Shown here in pieces: positions 55,699 to 63,508 of a DNA stretch of 64,000 nt; positions within the stretch are counted from its first letter, which is position 1; the number at the start of each line of letters is the position of its first letter. The position numbers were made by a program, and so were the translations under genes. The notes under the pieces were generated by a model that ran no database searches, was not told the DNA's origin, and worked only from the letters and a program-made list of their open reading frames with translations. Source of the DNA: an uncultured Bacteroidota bacterium (GTDB lineage: Bacteria; Bacteroidota; Rhodothermia; Rhodothermales; Salinibacteraceae); the NCBI GenBank assembly GCA_913056185.1, contig CAJXLV010000003.1, positions 1 through 64,000 on the forward strand. Direction: 5' to 3'.

Positions 55699-55736
55699 GT
55701 TGGAACGTTCAACGTTGAACGTTTTAACCTTCCAAC
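55699..55736. repeat. Palindromic copy of the 15-bp repeat between pheS and pheT
   Basis: CGTTCAACGTTGAACG (55706-55721) is a perfect 16-bp palindrome. It is flanked by GTTGGAA (55699) and TTCCAAC (55730), giving a nested inverted repeat in the pheS-pheT gap, 21 bp from the pheT start. It uses the same words (GTTGAAC, TTCCAAC) as the arrays upstream of pyrR and priA. Confidence 0.85.
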
Positions 55737-55741
55737 GCCAT

Positions 55742-56770
55742 TTAGAATTGATCGAGGAAGCGCACGTCGTTCTCGTAGAAGATCCGGATGTCGTCGATGC
55801 CGTGGCGGAGCATGGCCATGCGCTCCACGCCCATGCCCACCGCGTAGCCGGTGTACCGCTCGGGGTCCACGTCGACGGACTCAAAGACATTGGGGTGCAC
55901 CATGCCGCAGCCGAGGATCTCCATCCACTGCCCGCCGTCGTCGCTCTCCTCGTCCGCCCACCAGACGTCCACCTCCGCGCTCGGCTCGGTGAAGGGGAAG
56001 TAGCTGGGGCGGAAGCGGAGCGTTACGTCGTCGCCGAAGAGGGCGCGGGCGAGGCTGTAGAGCACCTGCTTGAGCTGCGCCATCGTCACGCCCTCGTCCA
56101 CGTACAGCAGCTCCACCTGGTGGAAGAGGCAGAACGACTTGTACGAGATTGCCTCGTTGCGGTACACCCGCCCCGGCACCGCCACCCGGATCGGGGGCTC
56201 CTGGTGTTCCATGATGCGGATCTGACCGGGCGAGGTGTGGGTGCGGAGAACCCGCGGCTCTTCATCCTCCGGTGGGTCCTTCAGGAAAAAGGTGTCCTGC
56301 ATGTCCCGCGCCGGGTGGTCGGGGGGGAAGTTGAGGGCCGTGAAGTTGTGCCAGTCCGTCTCGATCTCCGGCCCCTCGTAGGTGGAGAAGCCGAGGCCCT
56401 GCAGGATGCGCAGGATCTCGTCGAGCGTCTGCGTGAGGGGGTGCGTGGAGCCGCGGAAGCCCCGCCGTCCCGGCAGCGTGCGGTCGATGTCGGGCCCGCC
56501 CGACTGGGCCTCGCGCTTCAGTCGGGCCTTCGCCGCGTCGAGCCGCTCCTGCGCACGCTCCTTCAGGGCGTTGAGTCGCCTCCCAAACTCGGGCCGCGCC
56601 TCGGGGGGCAGGTCGCCAATCCGGTCGAACAGCGCCGGAATCGCGCCTTGGTTGCGACCAAGGTACCGGATGCGGAAGTCTTCGGCCTCCTCTTCGCTCT
56701 CGATTGATTCGGCCTCCATGTGCTCACGGAGGTCGTCAATCGTTGGGCGCTCGTCGACATCGTCGGGCAT
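55742..56770 (-). CDS. pheS: Phenylalanyl-tRNA synthetase alpha subunit
   Basis: 342 residues. An acidic N-terminal coiled coil precedes the class II core: [30 protein letters not shown] (motif 2 region), [32 protein letters not shown] and motif 3 [36 protein letters not shown] is diagnostic. First gene of the pheST operon; its promoter is at 56910-56938. Confidence 0.97.
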   Translation of the reverse strand: MPDDVDERPTIDDLREHMEAESIESEEEAEDFRIRYLGRNQGAIPALFDRIGDLPPEARPEFGRRLNALKERAQERLDAAKARLKREAQSGGPDIDRTLPGRRGFRGSTHPLTQTLDEILRILQGLGFSTYEGPEIETDWHNFTALNFPPDHPARDMQDTFFLKDPPEDEEPRVLRTHTSPGQIRIMEHQEPPIRVAVPGRVYRNEAISYKSFCLFHQVELLYVDEGVTMAQLKQVLYSLARALFGDDVTLRFRPSYFPFTEPSAEVDVWWADEESDDGGQWMEILGCGMVHPNVFESVDVDPERYTGYAVGMGVERMAMLRHGIDDIRIFYENDVRFLDQF

Positions 56771-57098
56771 CGGGGCGAAGCAAAACTGTGAGCAAGTTGG
56801 AACGGATGGTATATGCCTTCTGGCACGGAGTGTTGATCAGCGCTTTCCCCGTCGTGTTGGCGCCATAGGAGCTCTTCTCGAAACGGCTTTTCTTTGAACA
56901 ACGCGTTCCAACATACCAGTTTGGGACGGGTCTCGCAACGGCGGAAGCCCTGCGTGCACTCCTTTCACGCGGGAATCGCGACCAAGGAAACGGTTCCGGA
57001 AGACAGGTCTACGATCTTTCGCGAGAATCGTACGGAGCTGAGCCTCAATCTGGCCGCTCCTACACGCAGTGCTTTTTTCTCACGTCCCTGTGCCCCCC
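56771..57098. other. Divergent gap between pheS and a small plus-strand gene
   Basis: About 330 bp. It contains the pheS promoter and a leader of about 130 nt. No Phe-rich leader peptide or T-box could be made out. The plus-strand promoter is not resolved. Confidence 0.4.
56910..56938 (-). promoter_or_regulatory. Promoter of pheST
   Basis: On the minus strand TTGCGA (56933-56938) and TATGTT (56910-56915) are 17 bp apart. Confidence 0.55.
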
Positions 57099-57479
57099 AT
57101 GCAACAGCTGACGTCCGACAACCACCCGCTGCTCTGGGTGGCCTCCGAACCGCTTCCCGCCGAGAAGGCCGCCGTGGCCAACCGTAGAGCCGCCCAGTCC
57201 CAGCGCCGGGGCCGGATCGACGCACCGCTCGTTCCCCGCGATCCCCTGCACGACCGCGCCGCCTTCTACGCCCAGGGATTCACGTGCCCGGTGGCTGCGT
57301 ACCCTGTTGCGGAGCACGACCTGGACGAGTGGGGCGCGCTGCTGTTCTATGAGGTGCTCAACGAGACACCGCGCCCGGACGACGACCTCCTTCTCGGGTT
57401 TCCGGACGGGGACGGTCCCAGCATGATCCTTACCGAGCGCGGGGCCGATCGGGGCCGCCGCGACGCTGTGGTGGGGTGA
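57099..57479 (+). CDS. Hypothetical protein
   Basis: 126 residues, no family recognised. It has no signal peptide. Composition is acidic near the C-terminus (RPDDDLLLGFPDGDGP) and Arg/Ala-rich in the middle, with one Cys. The codon bias looks like real coding sequence. Start ATG 57099 is preferred over 57069. It lies 134 bp upstream of a secreted protein gene. Confidence 0.5.
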   Translation: MQQLTSDNHPLLWVASEPLPAEKAAVANRRAAQSQRRGRIDAPLVPRDPLHDRAAFYAQGFTCPVAAYPVAEHDLDEWGALLFYEVLNETPRPDDDLLLGFPDGDGPSMILTERGADRGRRDAVVG

Positions 57480-57613
57480 CCCCGAACAGGTGGATCGGGA
57501 AAAGACGGCAACGATACCGCCTCCCCCCTCCTGCGGCGGCACGGTCGACGCTTCGATCGGTGCAGCACGGAGCGGCACATTCATGGTCTTTTCCTCCTTC
57601 CCAACCCAGCGGC

Positions 57614-57994
57614 ATGTCCCAACGCTTTTCTGCCCCGCTCAAGGTTGCGCTGCCTCTCCTCTTGTGTCTTGCGTCCACCTTCTTCATCGCGGCGCCCGCT
57701 GCGGCCCAGCCGGACGGCACCTGGGCCCACCGCTTCGAGGACCACACCGTGTACCTCGACATTCAGCTTCCGATGCTTTCCGTCTGGCGCGTGAGCGACC
57801 GCGGCGAGTGCCTGATGATGCCGTCACGGGTTCGCTGGCAGGAGGAAACCCTGCTGCACTCGGCCGGAACGCGGTGGACCCTCACTCGGAGCGACGATAC
57901 CCTTACCGTGTCGCTTGCAGACACCACGCTGCAGTACCGCCGCACGTCCATTACCCCCCGGCAGGAGTGCAATACCCAGTCCCAAGAAATTTAA
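57614..57994 (+). CDS. Small secreted protein, unknown function
   Basis: 126 residues. The signal peptide ends at AAPAAAQP (about residue 32). The mature part is a beta-rich lipocalin-like stretch (GTWAHRFEDHTVYLDIQLPM, TRSDDTLTVSLADTTLQYRR) with two Cys (about residues 66 and 119). Not recognised as a named family. Its 3' end runs into the degraded methyltransferase locus (convergent overlap of about 40 bp), so the C-terminus may be altered. Confidence 0.6.
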   Translation: MSQRFSAPLKVALPLLLCLASTFFIAAPAAAQPDGTWAHRFEDHTVYLDIQLPMLSVWRVSDRGECLMMPSRVRWQEETLLHSAGTRWTLTRSDDTLTVSLADTTLQYRRTSITPRQECNTQSQEI

Positions 57995-58064
57995 ATGACG
58001 CCGCGTCCAACAGTGCCCGCACCTCTGCCTGCGTGTAGCAGTGCCGGCAGGCGGGGTCCAGGCG

Positions 58065-58102
58065 ACGCAGCACGGCATCCATGACGCAGCACGGCATCCA
58101 TG
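58065..58102. repeat. 19-bp perfect tandem duplication causing a frameshift
   Basis: ACGCAGCACGGCATCCATG occurs twice in succession (58065-58083 and 58084-58102). Removing one copy restores a continuous methyltransferase reading frame (MDAVLR-RLDPACRHCYTQ) on the minus strand. Confidence 0.9.
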
Positions 58103-58199
58103 ACGCGGCACGAGAAGTCACGGCACCAGTCGAGGAGTACCAGACGTCCGCCTGGGCGGAGCACTCGACGCGCCTCGCGCAGCACCTGCGCCGGACGGG

Positions 58200-58550
58200 T
58201 GAATTAACACTCCCCCGACAAGTGCGAAGCATTCATGCCCGTAAAAGACCGGGGGGAGTCGACCATTCATCGCCCGGAACCGACGACCGCAACCGCGTCG
58301 GTCTTCTCCGGGCCTCCAGGGACGTTTCCCAACCGGAGCTTCAGGTGGAGGCTCGGGCATGTCCTGTACTACCGATAAAAGAGACAGCCGCCTGGGCATC
58401 GCTGACTGCACGACGAAAACTCTCCTGGGCTGATGCGGGTCCGAGAACGAAGGCGAGAGACGGGCCTCGAACCGACGGGGTCATCCGCCCGCACGTTCAT
58501 GCCCCCGCACTAAAGCACGGGGCTCTACAAGCCCTCCTCGCGCTCTACCC
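58200..58550 (-). mobile_element. Non-autonomous IS200/IS605-like element (tnpB C-terminal relic)
   Basis: About 350 bp inserted between the two methyltransferase pieces. One end has the hairpin CCCCGTGC-TTTA-GTGCGGGG (about 58503-58522, minus reading). The other end has ACTCCCCC (58209) pairing with GGGGGAGT (58252). Between them the minus strand keeps a tnpB C-terminus (EDRRGCGRRFRAMNGRLPP) similar to the relic at 52966, including the CCGACG/CGTCGG stem (58280, 58296). No tnpA or full tnpB is present, so it fits a palindrome-associated (PATE-like) remnant. Confidence 0.6.
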
Positions 58551-58731
58551 AACCTCGTAGCGAGCCCAGATCCAGTCGTACATCCGGGCCCACGTGTCGT
58601 ACCTGCTGGGGCACCGTGGGGTCTTGCCGGGGCGGCTCGGGAGGGGCCTCTCCAGAAGCAGCAGGCCTGGGAGGACCACAGAAGGCTTTTCGTGCTTGCC
58701 TCGCCTCTCTTTGTATCGGCAGAGCCAGTCC

Positions 58732-59457
58732 TCACGGATTGCCGGGCCCTTGTGTCCCCCGCGGCCCCATCCCTCGCCGCATCCATCCCGTCCCCCTCTG
58801 CCCTCTCCTCATCATGCCGGCGCCCCTCCAGCCCCGTCCCCTGCGGGGACCATGCATCACGCGCCGCATCTGCATCATGTCCGCCATGGTCAGGCGCGTC
58901 ATCAGCGCACGCATCTGCTGCCGGGGCGTCAGGGCGTCGAAGGCGTCTCGCTGTTCGGGGGTGAGCACCTCGTGCATGGACTGCCCGGTTTCGTACACGA
59001 GCGCACGCCGCTCGGCCCGAAGGCCCGCCATCGTTTCGAGATGTTCGCGGACCGTCTCCGCGTCCGGCCGGTCCGTCTCATCGAACAGGGCCTGAAACTC
59101 GCTGCGGCTGGATTGCATCTGCTGACGATGCTCCTTCAGTCGGGCCATCATGTCTTTCTTCATGCCCTCGAGTTGGCCGGCCTGCTCGGAGGAGAGTTGA
59201 AGGGTGTCCGCCAGAGCTGGAAGCAGGAAGGTCGCCATGCTCATCCTGTGCAGGGGGCGCTGCATCATGCGGCGGTGCATCCCTCGCATGCGCTGCCTCA
59301 TGCCCGGGCCCATCATCCGCCCCGGGCCCATGCCCATCGGGCGGGCGCTGGTGTCGGGGCGCATCATCGTGCCGGGGCGTTGGGCCGACGCAGGCGGCCC
59401 CGACAGGGCCAACAGTGACAGAACGAGTGTCACAGAAAAAAGGGTGCGGTGTACCAT
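58732..59457 (-). CDS. Met-rich periplasmic Spy/CpxP-like protein
   Basis: 241 residues with a signal peptide (VLSLLALSGPPASAQ). Met/Arg/Gly-rich stretches at both ends (GMGPGRMMGPGMRQRMRGMH; MMQMRRVMHGPRRG) flank a helical core with Spy/CpxP features: LQLSSEQAGQLEGMKKDMMA and VLTPEQRDAFDALTPRQQMR (two LTxEQ-type motifs). Spy-like proteins act as periplasmic chaperones; the methionines could bind Cu(I). It lies 214 bp downstream of a cupredoxin gene on the same strand. Start ATG 59457 chosen for the signal peptide. Confidence 0.75.
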   Translation of the reverse strand: MVHRTLFSVTLVLSLLALSGPPASAQRPGTMMRPDTSARPMGMGPGRMMGPGMRQRMRGMHRRMMQRPLHRMSMATFLLPALADTLQLSSEQAGQLEGMKKDMMARLKEHRQQMQSSRSEFQALFDETDRPDAETVREHLETMAGLRAERRALVYETGQSMHEVLTPEQRDAFDALTPRQQMRALMTRLTMADMMQMRRVMHGPRRGRGWRGAGMMRRGQRGTGWMRRGMGPRGTQGPGNP

Positions 59458-59671
59458 GACGGACGGAGGGCTTGGAGAATGAAATTTGAAGCGGCGTGCC
59501 GTTCGGGGCAACACCTTCACAACCGTATTGGGACGGTCGTATGGGGACGGTCCCACAAGCAGGTCGGCGGGTGCACACCTCGCCCCGACGCGCTTCCTCG
59601 GCAGCGTATGCACAAAACCGGCCGGGGGCTGTGTGGGCCTTCCCTGTTCTCCTACAAACGCTCCGGCCCCA

Positions 59672-60262
59672 TCAATTCGTATCCGACGCGGTCACGGTCA
59701 GCGCTCCTTCCATGCCCATTTCGTAGTGCTTCTGCCCGCCGGTCACCTCGAAGCAGGCGATCTGGTATGTGCCGGCCTTCTCGGGCGGAAGCGTGAACGT
59801 GATGGAGCCGCTGCCGCCGGGCGGAAGCTCGAACTCATTCGGGTGATCGTCCTCTTCCTCCTCGTGTGCCGCTTCGTCGCCTCCTTCCGTCTGCTTGTTC
59901 TTCTCAAGGGCAACGCCGCGGAAGAGGTTTTGCTCGAACCCGTCATTGTCGTCCGTGATCGTATTGCCAACGACAAAGTAGTGCTCCACCGCGCCGGTGT
60001 TGGTGAACTGAAGCGTCACCTCCTGCCCGGCGGGAATGGTGAGGGTGTCGGGCGCGTAGGCGAAGTCTTTCATCGTGACCTCGATGGTGTCGGGCGCCGT
60101 CGCGGCGGCCGGTGCGGACTCGCTCGTCTGTTGCTGGTCGGCCGATGGCTGCGGGGAGGAGTCGGTGCCGCCGCAGGCCGCGAGCAGGAGGACGAGGGCG
60201 GGCATCAGGACGTGCCGGGCGCTCCGGGCTGGCGCAAGAGACGAAGGACGAATCATTGGCAT
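59672..60262 (-). CDS. Cupredoxin-domain lipoprotein
   Basis: 196 residues. A lipobox (LVLLLAAC, Cys30) is followed by an acidic linker and a plastocyanin-like domain. Type-1 copper ligands are visible: His94 (TGAVEHYFVVGN), Cys170 (TYQIACFEVTGG), His179 and Met182 or Met184 (QKHYEMGMEG). An acidic, His-containing insert (DEAAHEEEEDDHPNEF, about 129-144) is unusual. It should carry electrons or copper outside the cytoplasmic membrane. Start ATG 60262; 60256 is also possible. Confidence 0.85.
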   Translation of the reverse strand: MPMIRPSSLAPARSARHVLMPALVLLLAACGGTDSSPQPSADQQQTSESAPAAATAPDTIEVTMKDFAYAPDTLTIPAGQEVTLQFTNTGAVEHYFVVGNTITDDNDGFEQNLFRGVALEKNKQTEGGDEAAHEEEEDDHPNEFELPPGGSGSITFTLPPEKAGTYQIACFEVTGGQKHYEMGMEGALTVTASDTN

Positions 60263-60441
60263 CTCGGGGAATTGGGACAATGTGCTGTGCGCTGCTCTCC
60301 ACTGCGCAGGGGGGGATCTGTTCCGTCCTGTGCGCCTGGGCATTCCGGGGACTTTCGCGCTGAAAAGACATTGACGAAGGCGGCGGCGCCTCGTACGTTG
60401 CGAGGGCCCCTCTGTCTGTTTCCCCATCTGCCTGTGCCCTC

Positions 60442-62472
60442 ATGCCCCGCACCTCGGCCGCTGTTCTGCTCTTGTTCGTCTGTGCCGGCCTCTCGACCGC
60501 CGTCGGCCAGGCGCCCGCCTTCTCGCGCATGGATGTGTTTGAGCTGGAGTGGGTGGCCAGCCCGCACATCTCGCCCGACGGGTCCCGCATCGTGTACGTC
60601 CGGCGCGGGATGGACGTAATGACCGACCGGCGCACCGGGGCGCTCTGGCTGATGAACGCCGACGGCAGCGACCACGCAAAGCTCACCGACCGGACTGCCT
60701 CCGAATCCAGCCCCCGCTGGTCGCCCGACGGATCGAAACTTGCCTTCCTCAGCGACAGCGAGACGCACGGGACTGAGGTGTACGTCCACTGGCTCGCGGA
60801 GGGACGGACGGCCCGCATCACGAACCTGGAGAATGCCCCGCGTGGCCTCTCGTGGTCGCCCGCGGGCACACACCTCGCGTTCTCGGCGAAGGTCTCGGCG
60901 CCGGAGCCACAGTTCGTCACGCCGCCGGACCGGCCCGAGGGGGCCGACTGGGCCGCGCCGCCCCGCGTGGAAACGCGCCTCAACCACGAACAGGACGGCG
61001 TGGGCGTGCTCGACTACGGCTACGACCAGCTGTTCGTCGTGCCCGCCACCGGCGGAACGGCCCGGCAGGTAACGACTGGCGACTTTCACCACGACGGGCG
61101 CCCTGTCTGGACCGCCGACGGGGACGCACTCATCTTTTCGGCCAACCGCCACGACAACTGGGAGCGGGAGCGCCGCAATACGGAGCTCTACCGCGTTTCG
61201 CTCTCCGACGGCTCCATCGTCCCCCTCACCGACCGCTTTGGGCCCGACCACACGCCCCGCCTCTCTCCCACGGGCGAACGGCTGGCCTACCTGGGCTACG
61301 ACGACGCGGTGCAGACCTACCAGCTGACTCATCTGTACGTGATGGACGCGGACGGTGCCGATGTGCGCCGCGTGGAGATGGGGCTGAACCGCTCCGTGGA
61401 CGATATTGCCTGGGCGCCGGACGGCGACGGCCTTTATCTGCAGTACGAGGACGAAGGCACCACTACGCTCGGCCACACCACCCTGCAGGGCGACACAACG
61501 GTGGTGGCGACCCAGCTGGGCGGCACGTCGATCGGGCGGCCGTACGGGGGCGGGCACTTCTCGGTCGCCTCCACCGGGCGCCTCGCCCTCAACCACACCA
61601 CGCCGCAGCACCCCGCCGAGTTGGTCGTGGCCCGCCGCGGCGGGCCGGCCCGACAGGTCACGGACCTGAATGCCGACCTGCTCGATCGACGGACCCTGGG
61701 CACCGTGGAGGAGGTTCGCTACCGCTCCTCGAAGGACGGACGCCCCCTGCACGGGTGGGTCGTTACTCCGCCGAACTACACCCCCGACCGGCGCTACCCG
61801 CTGGTGGTGGAAATCCACGGCGGCCCCATCAGCAACTACGGCGACCGGTTCTCGGCCGAGATTCAACTGTACGCGGCGGCCGGATACGTCGTCTTCTACC
61901 CCAACGCCCGCGGCAGCACCAGCTACGGCGAGGCGTTCGGCAATTTGCTCTACAACGACTTTTCGGGCGGGGAGTACCAAGACATTATCGACGGGGTGGA
62001 CCGCCTCATCGACGATGGCATTGTGGCGCCGGACAGCCTGTACGTGACTGGGGGCAGCGCCGGGGGCACCTCGGCCGCCTGGATCGTGGGCACGACCGAC
62101 CGCTTCCGGGCCGCGGCCGTGCAGAAGCCGGTGACGAACTGGATCAGCAAGACCATGGCGGCGGACAACTACTACGCGTACGCCGACTACCGGTACCCGG
62201 GGCAGTCCTGGCAAAACCCGATGGCGTACTGGGACGTCTCGCCGGTGTCGCTGCTCGACCGCATGCGCACGCCTACGATGGTGCTGGTGGGCGCCGAGGA
62301 CCTCCGGACTCCGCCCTGGCAGGCAAAACAACTCTACAACGGGCTCCAGGTCCGGGGCGTGGAAACGGCCTACGTAGAGATTCCCGGCGCCTCCCACGCC
62401 ATTTCCCGCCGCCCCAGCCAGCTCATCACAAAGGTGGACCATGTGCTGGCCTGGTTCGAGCGCTACCGGTAG
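60442..62472 (+). CDS. Secreted S9-family serine peptidase (dipeptidyl aminopeptidase-like)
   Basis: 676 residues with a signal peptide (LLFVCAGLSTAVGQ). A beta-propeller with SPDGSRIVYV and SPRWSPDGSKLAFLSD repeats (TolB-like) spans about 30-400. The C-terminal hydrolase has the nucleophile in YVTGGSAGGTSAAW (Ser about 539), the acid in VGAEDLRTPPWQ (Asp about 620) and His in PGASHAISR (about 652). The order is that of acylaminoacyl/dipeptidyl peptidases. It is unrelated in length to the peptidase at 17399. A short gap (106 bp) separates it from the antiterminator. Confidence 0.93.
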   Translation: MPRTSAAVLLLFVCAGLSTAVGQAPAFSRMDVFELEWVASPHISPDGSRIVYVRRGMDVMTDRRTGALWLMNADGSDHAKLTDRTASESSPRWSPDGSKLAFLSDSETHGTEVYVHWLAEGRTARITNLENAPRGLSWSPAGTHLAFSAKVSAPEPQFVTPPDRPEGADWAAPPRVETRLNHEQDGVGVLDYGYDQLFVVPATGGTARQVTTGDFHHDGRPVWTADGDALIFSANRHDNWERERRNTELYRVSLSDGSIVPLTDRFGPDHTPRLSPTGERLAYLGYDDAVQTYQLTHLYVMDADGADVRRVEMGLNRSVDDIAWAPDGDGLYLQYEDEGTTTLGHTTLQGDTTVVATQLGGTSIGRPYGGGHFSVASTGRLALNHTTPQHPAELVVARRGGPARQVTDLNADLLDRRTLGTVEEVRYRSSKDGRPLHGWVVTPPNYTPDRRYPLVVEIHGGPISNYGDRFSAEIQLYAAAGYVVFYPNARGSTSYGEAFGNLLYNDFSGGEYQDIIDGVDRLIDDGIVAPDSLYVTGGSAGGTSAAWIVGTTDRFRAAAVQKPVTNWISKTMAADNYYAYADYRYPGQSWQNPMAYWDVSPVSLLDRMRTPTMVLVGAEDLRTPPWQAKQLYNGLQVRGVETAYVEIPGASHAISRRPSQLITKVDHVLAWFERYR

Positions 62473-62578
62473 CCGCCGCGTCTCAGCCCGCTCGTCGGCG
62501 CCCCCAGATGTGCGAAACCTTTCCCGAAATGGCCCTTTCTGAGAGTCGCTGTACTCGGCACAATCCTCCCCTCCGACG

Positions 62579-63091
62579 ATGAATGATTCCTCCTCCCGTC
62601 TTTGGCGCGTCTTCTACACCCGAGCCCGTGCCGAGAAAAAGTGTGAAGCCCGCCTCGAAGATCGCCGGATTGACGTACTGGTCCCTAAGACCCAGGAGAT
62701 CCGCCAGTGGTCTGACCGCAAAAAACGGGTGACAGTCCCTCTCTTCCGAAATTATCTTTTTGCGCGGGTGGACGAAAAAGATCGCCTCCGCGTCCTTCGT
62801 ACCCCGGGCGTCGTGCGGTGCGTCCATTTCAACGGGGAGCCCGCCCGTCTGCGTGCGGACACGGTGGAGCAGCTCCAGACTGCGCAGAACGCACCAAATC
62901 GTCTCTCCGTCGCTGACCTACGCCCTCCTATCGGCGACACTGTGACGGTCACCGAGGGGCCCCTGGCGGGCCTTACTGGGGAAGTCCGGGAGCACCGTGG
63001 GCAGATGCACATTCTGGTTCGGGTGCAGGCCATTCGCCAAGCGATGAAGGTGGAAGTGCCGGCCGACTGGGTGGAGGCGGAACCTGCGTGA
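62579..63091 (+). CDS. UpxY-family transcription antiterminator (NusG paralogue)
   Basis: 170 residues. The NGN domain (WRVFYTRARAEKKCEARLED ... PLFRNYLFARVDEKDRLRVL) is followed by a KOW motif (GDTVTVTEGPLAGLTGEVRE). Bacteroidota UpxY proteins usually head capsular polysaccharide operons and keep RNA polymerase moving through them. Here a strong terminator follows directly and no glycan gene is next, so it is an orphan whose target lies elsewhere. A general NusG is usually longer and next to secE/rplK, which are absent. Confidence 0.88.
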   Translation: MNDSSSRLWRVFYTRARAEKKCEARLEDRRIDVLVPKTQEIRQWSDRKKRVTVPLFRNYLFARVDEKDRLRVLRTPGVVRCVHFNGEPARLRADTVEQLQTAQNAPNRLSVADLRPPIGDTVTVTEGPLAGLTGEVREHRGQMHILVRVQAIRQAMKVEVPADWVEAEPA

Positions 63092-63099
63092 AGCTCCCT

Positions 63100-63138
63100 C
63101 CGCCCCGCGGCCTGCTGGCGGGGCGGGGCTGCTTTTTT
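63100..63138 (+). terminator. Intrinsic terminator after the antiterminator gene
   Basis: CCGCCCCGC (63100-63108) pairs with GCGGGGCGG (63118-63126), followed a few bases later by TTTTTT (63133-63138). Confidence 0.8.
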
Positions 63139-63508
63139 GCGCCCTGGGCCTTCTTTCGTGCCCGCTTCCGTGCCCGCATGCGTAGAGGAAGCCTACAGGG
63201 GACACAAAAAAATGCCCGGCCCCCACCAAGAAGACCGGGCACTTGTGGCAGAAGTGCGATGCCAAGACATGGGTCGCTGTTCACACGCTGGCCGTCCGGC
63301 ATGCCGTTGCTCTCTCAGCGACCACCCCTCAAAGGGCCACCATCCCTTCCGGGGCTGGCCGAGAGAACGCGTCGGGCGTGACGAGTGTCGCAGCGCCTCG
63401 CCCATAAGAGTAGTGCACCGCGCCCCGACGCAAAAGCGCCAATCCCAAATACGCGGCGTCCGGAATTTTTGCGTTGTGTCCTCGGAATCTTTCCTACCCC
63501 CCCTCCCC
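63139..63508. other. Gap between antiterminator gene and the secreted-protein gene
   Basis: About 370 bp, convergent region. It holds the minus-strand terminator (63206-63241). Several short open frames are present but no gene is supported. Confidence 0.4.
63206..63241 (-). terminator. Intrinsic terminator of the minus-strand secreted-protein gene
   Basis: On the minus strand TGCCCGGTC and GGCCGGGCA form a stem, followed by TTTTTTT. It lies about 270 bp past the stop of the gene at 63509. Confidence 0.75.

Larger units (their letters stand above)
57951..58619 (-). pseudogene. SAM-dependent methyltransferase pseudogene (interrupted and frameshifted)
   Basis: Two separated pieces on the minus strand match one methyltransferase. 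The N-terminal piece at about 58551-58601 reads YDTWARMYDWIWARYEVG. The C-terminal piece at about 57985-58195 reads QVLREARRVLRPGGRLVLLD then WCRDFSCRVMDAVLR and, after a frame change, RLDPACRHCYTQAEVRALL. The central SAM-binding motif is missing, replaced by an IS200/IS605-like element (58200-58550). A 19-bp tandem duplication (58065-58102) breaks the frame of the C-terminal piece. No functional product is possible. Confidence 0.7.

Noticed and set aside
58440-58490. tRNA T-arm-like sequence (GGTTCGAGGCCC on the minus strand)
   Set aside because: No acceptor stem, D-arm or anticodon arm can be built around it; it lies inside the mobile-element relic.
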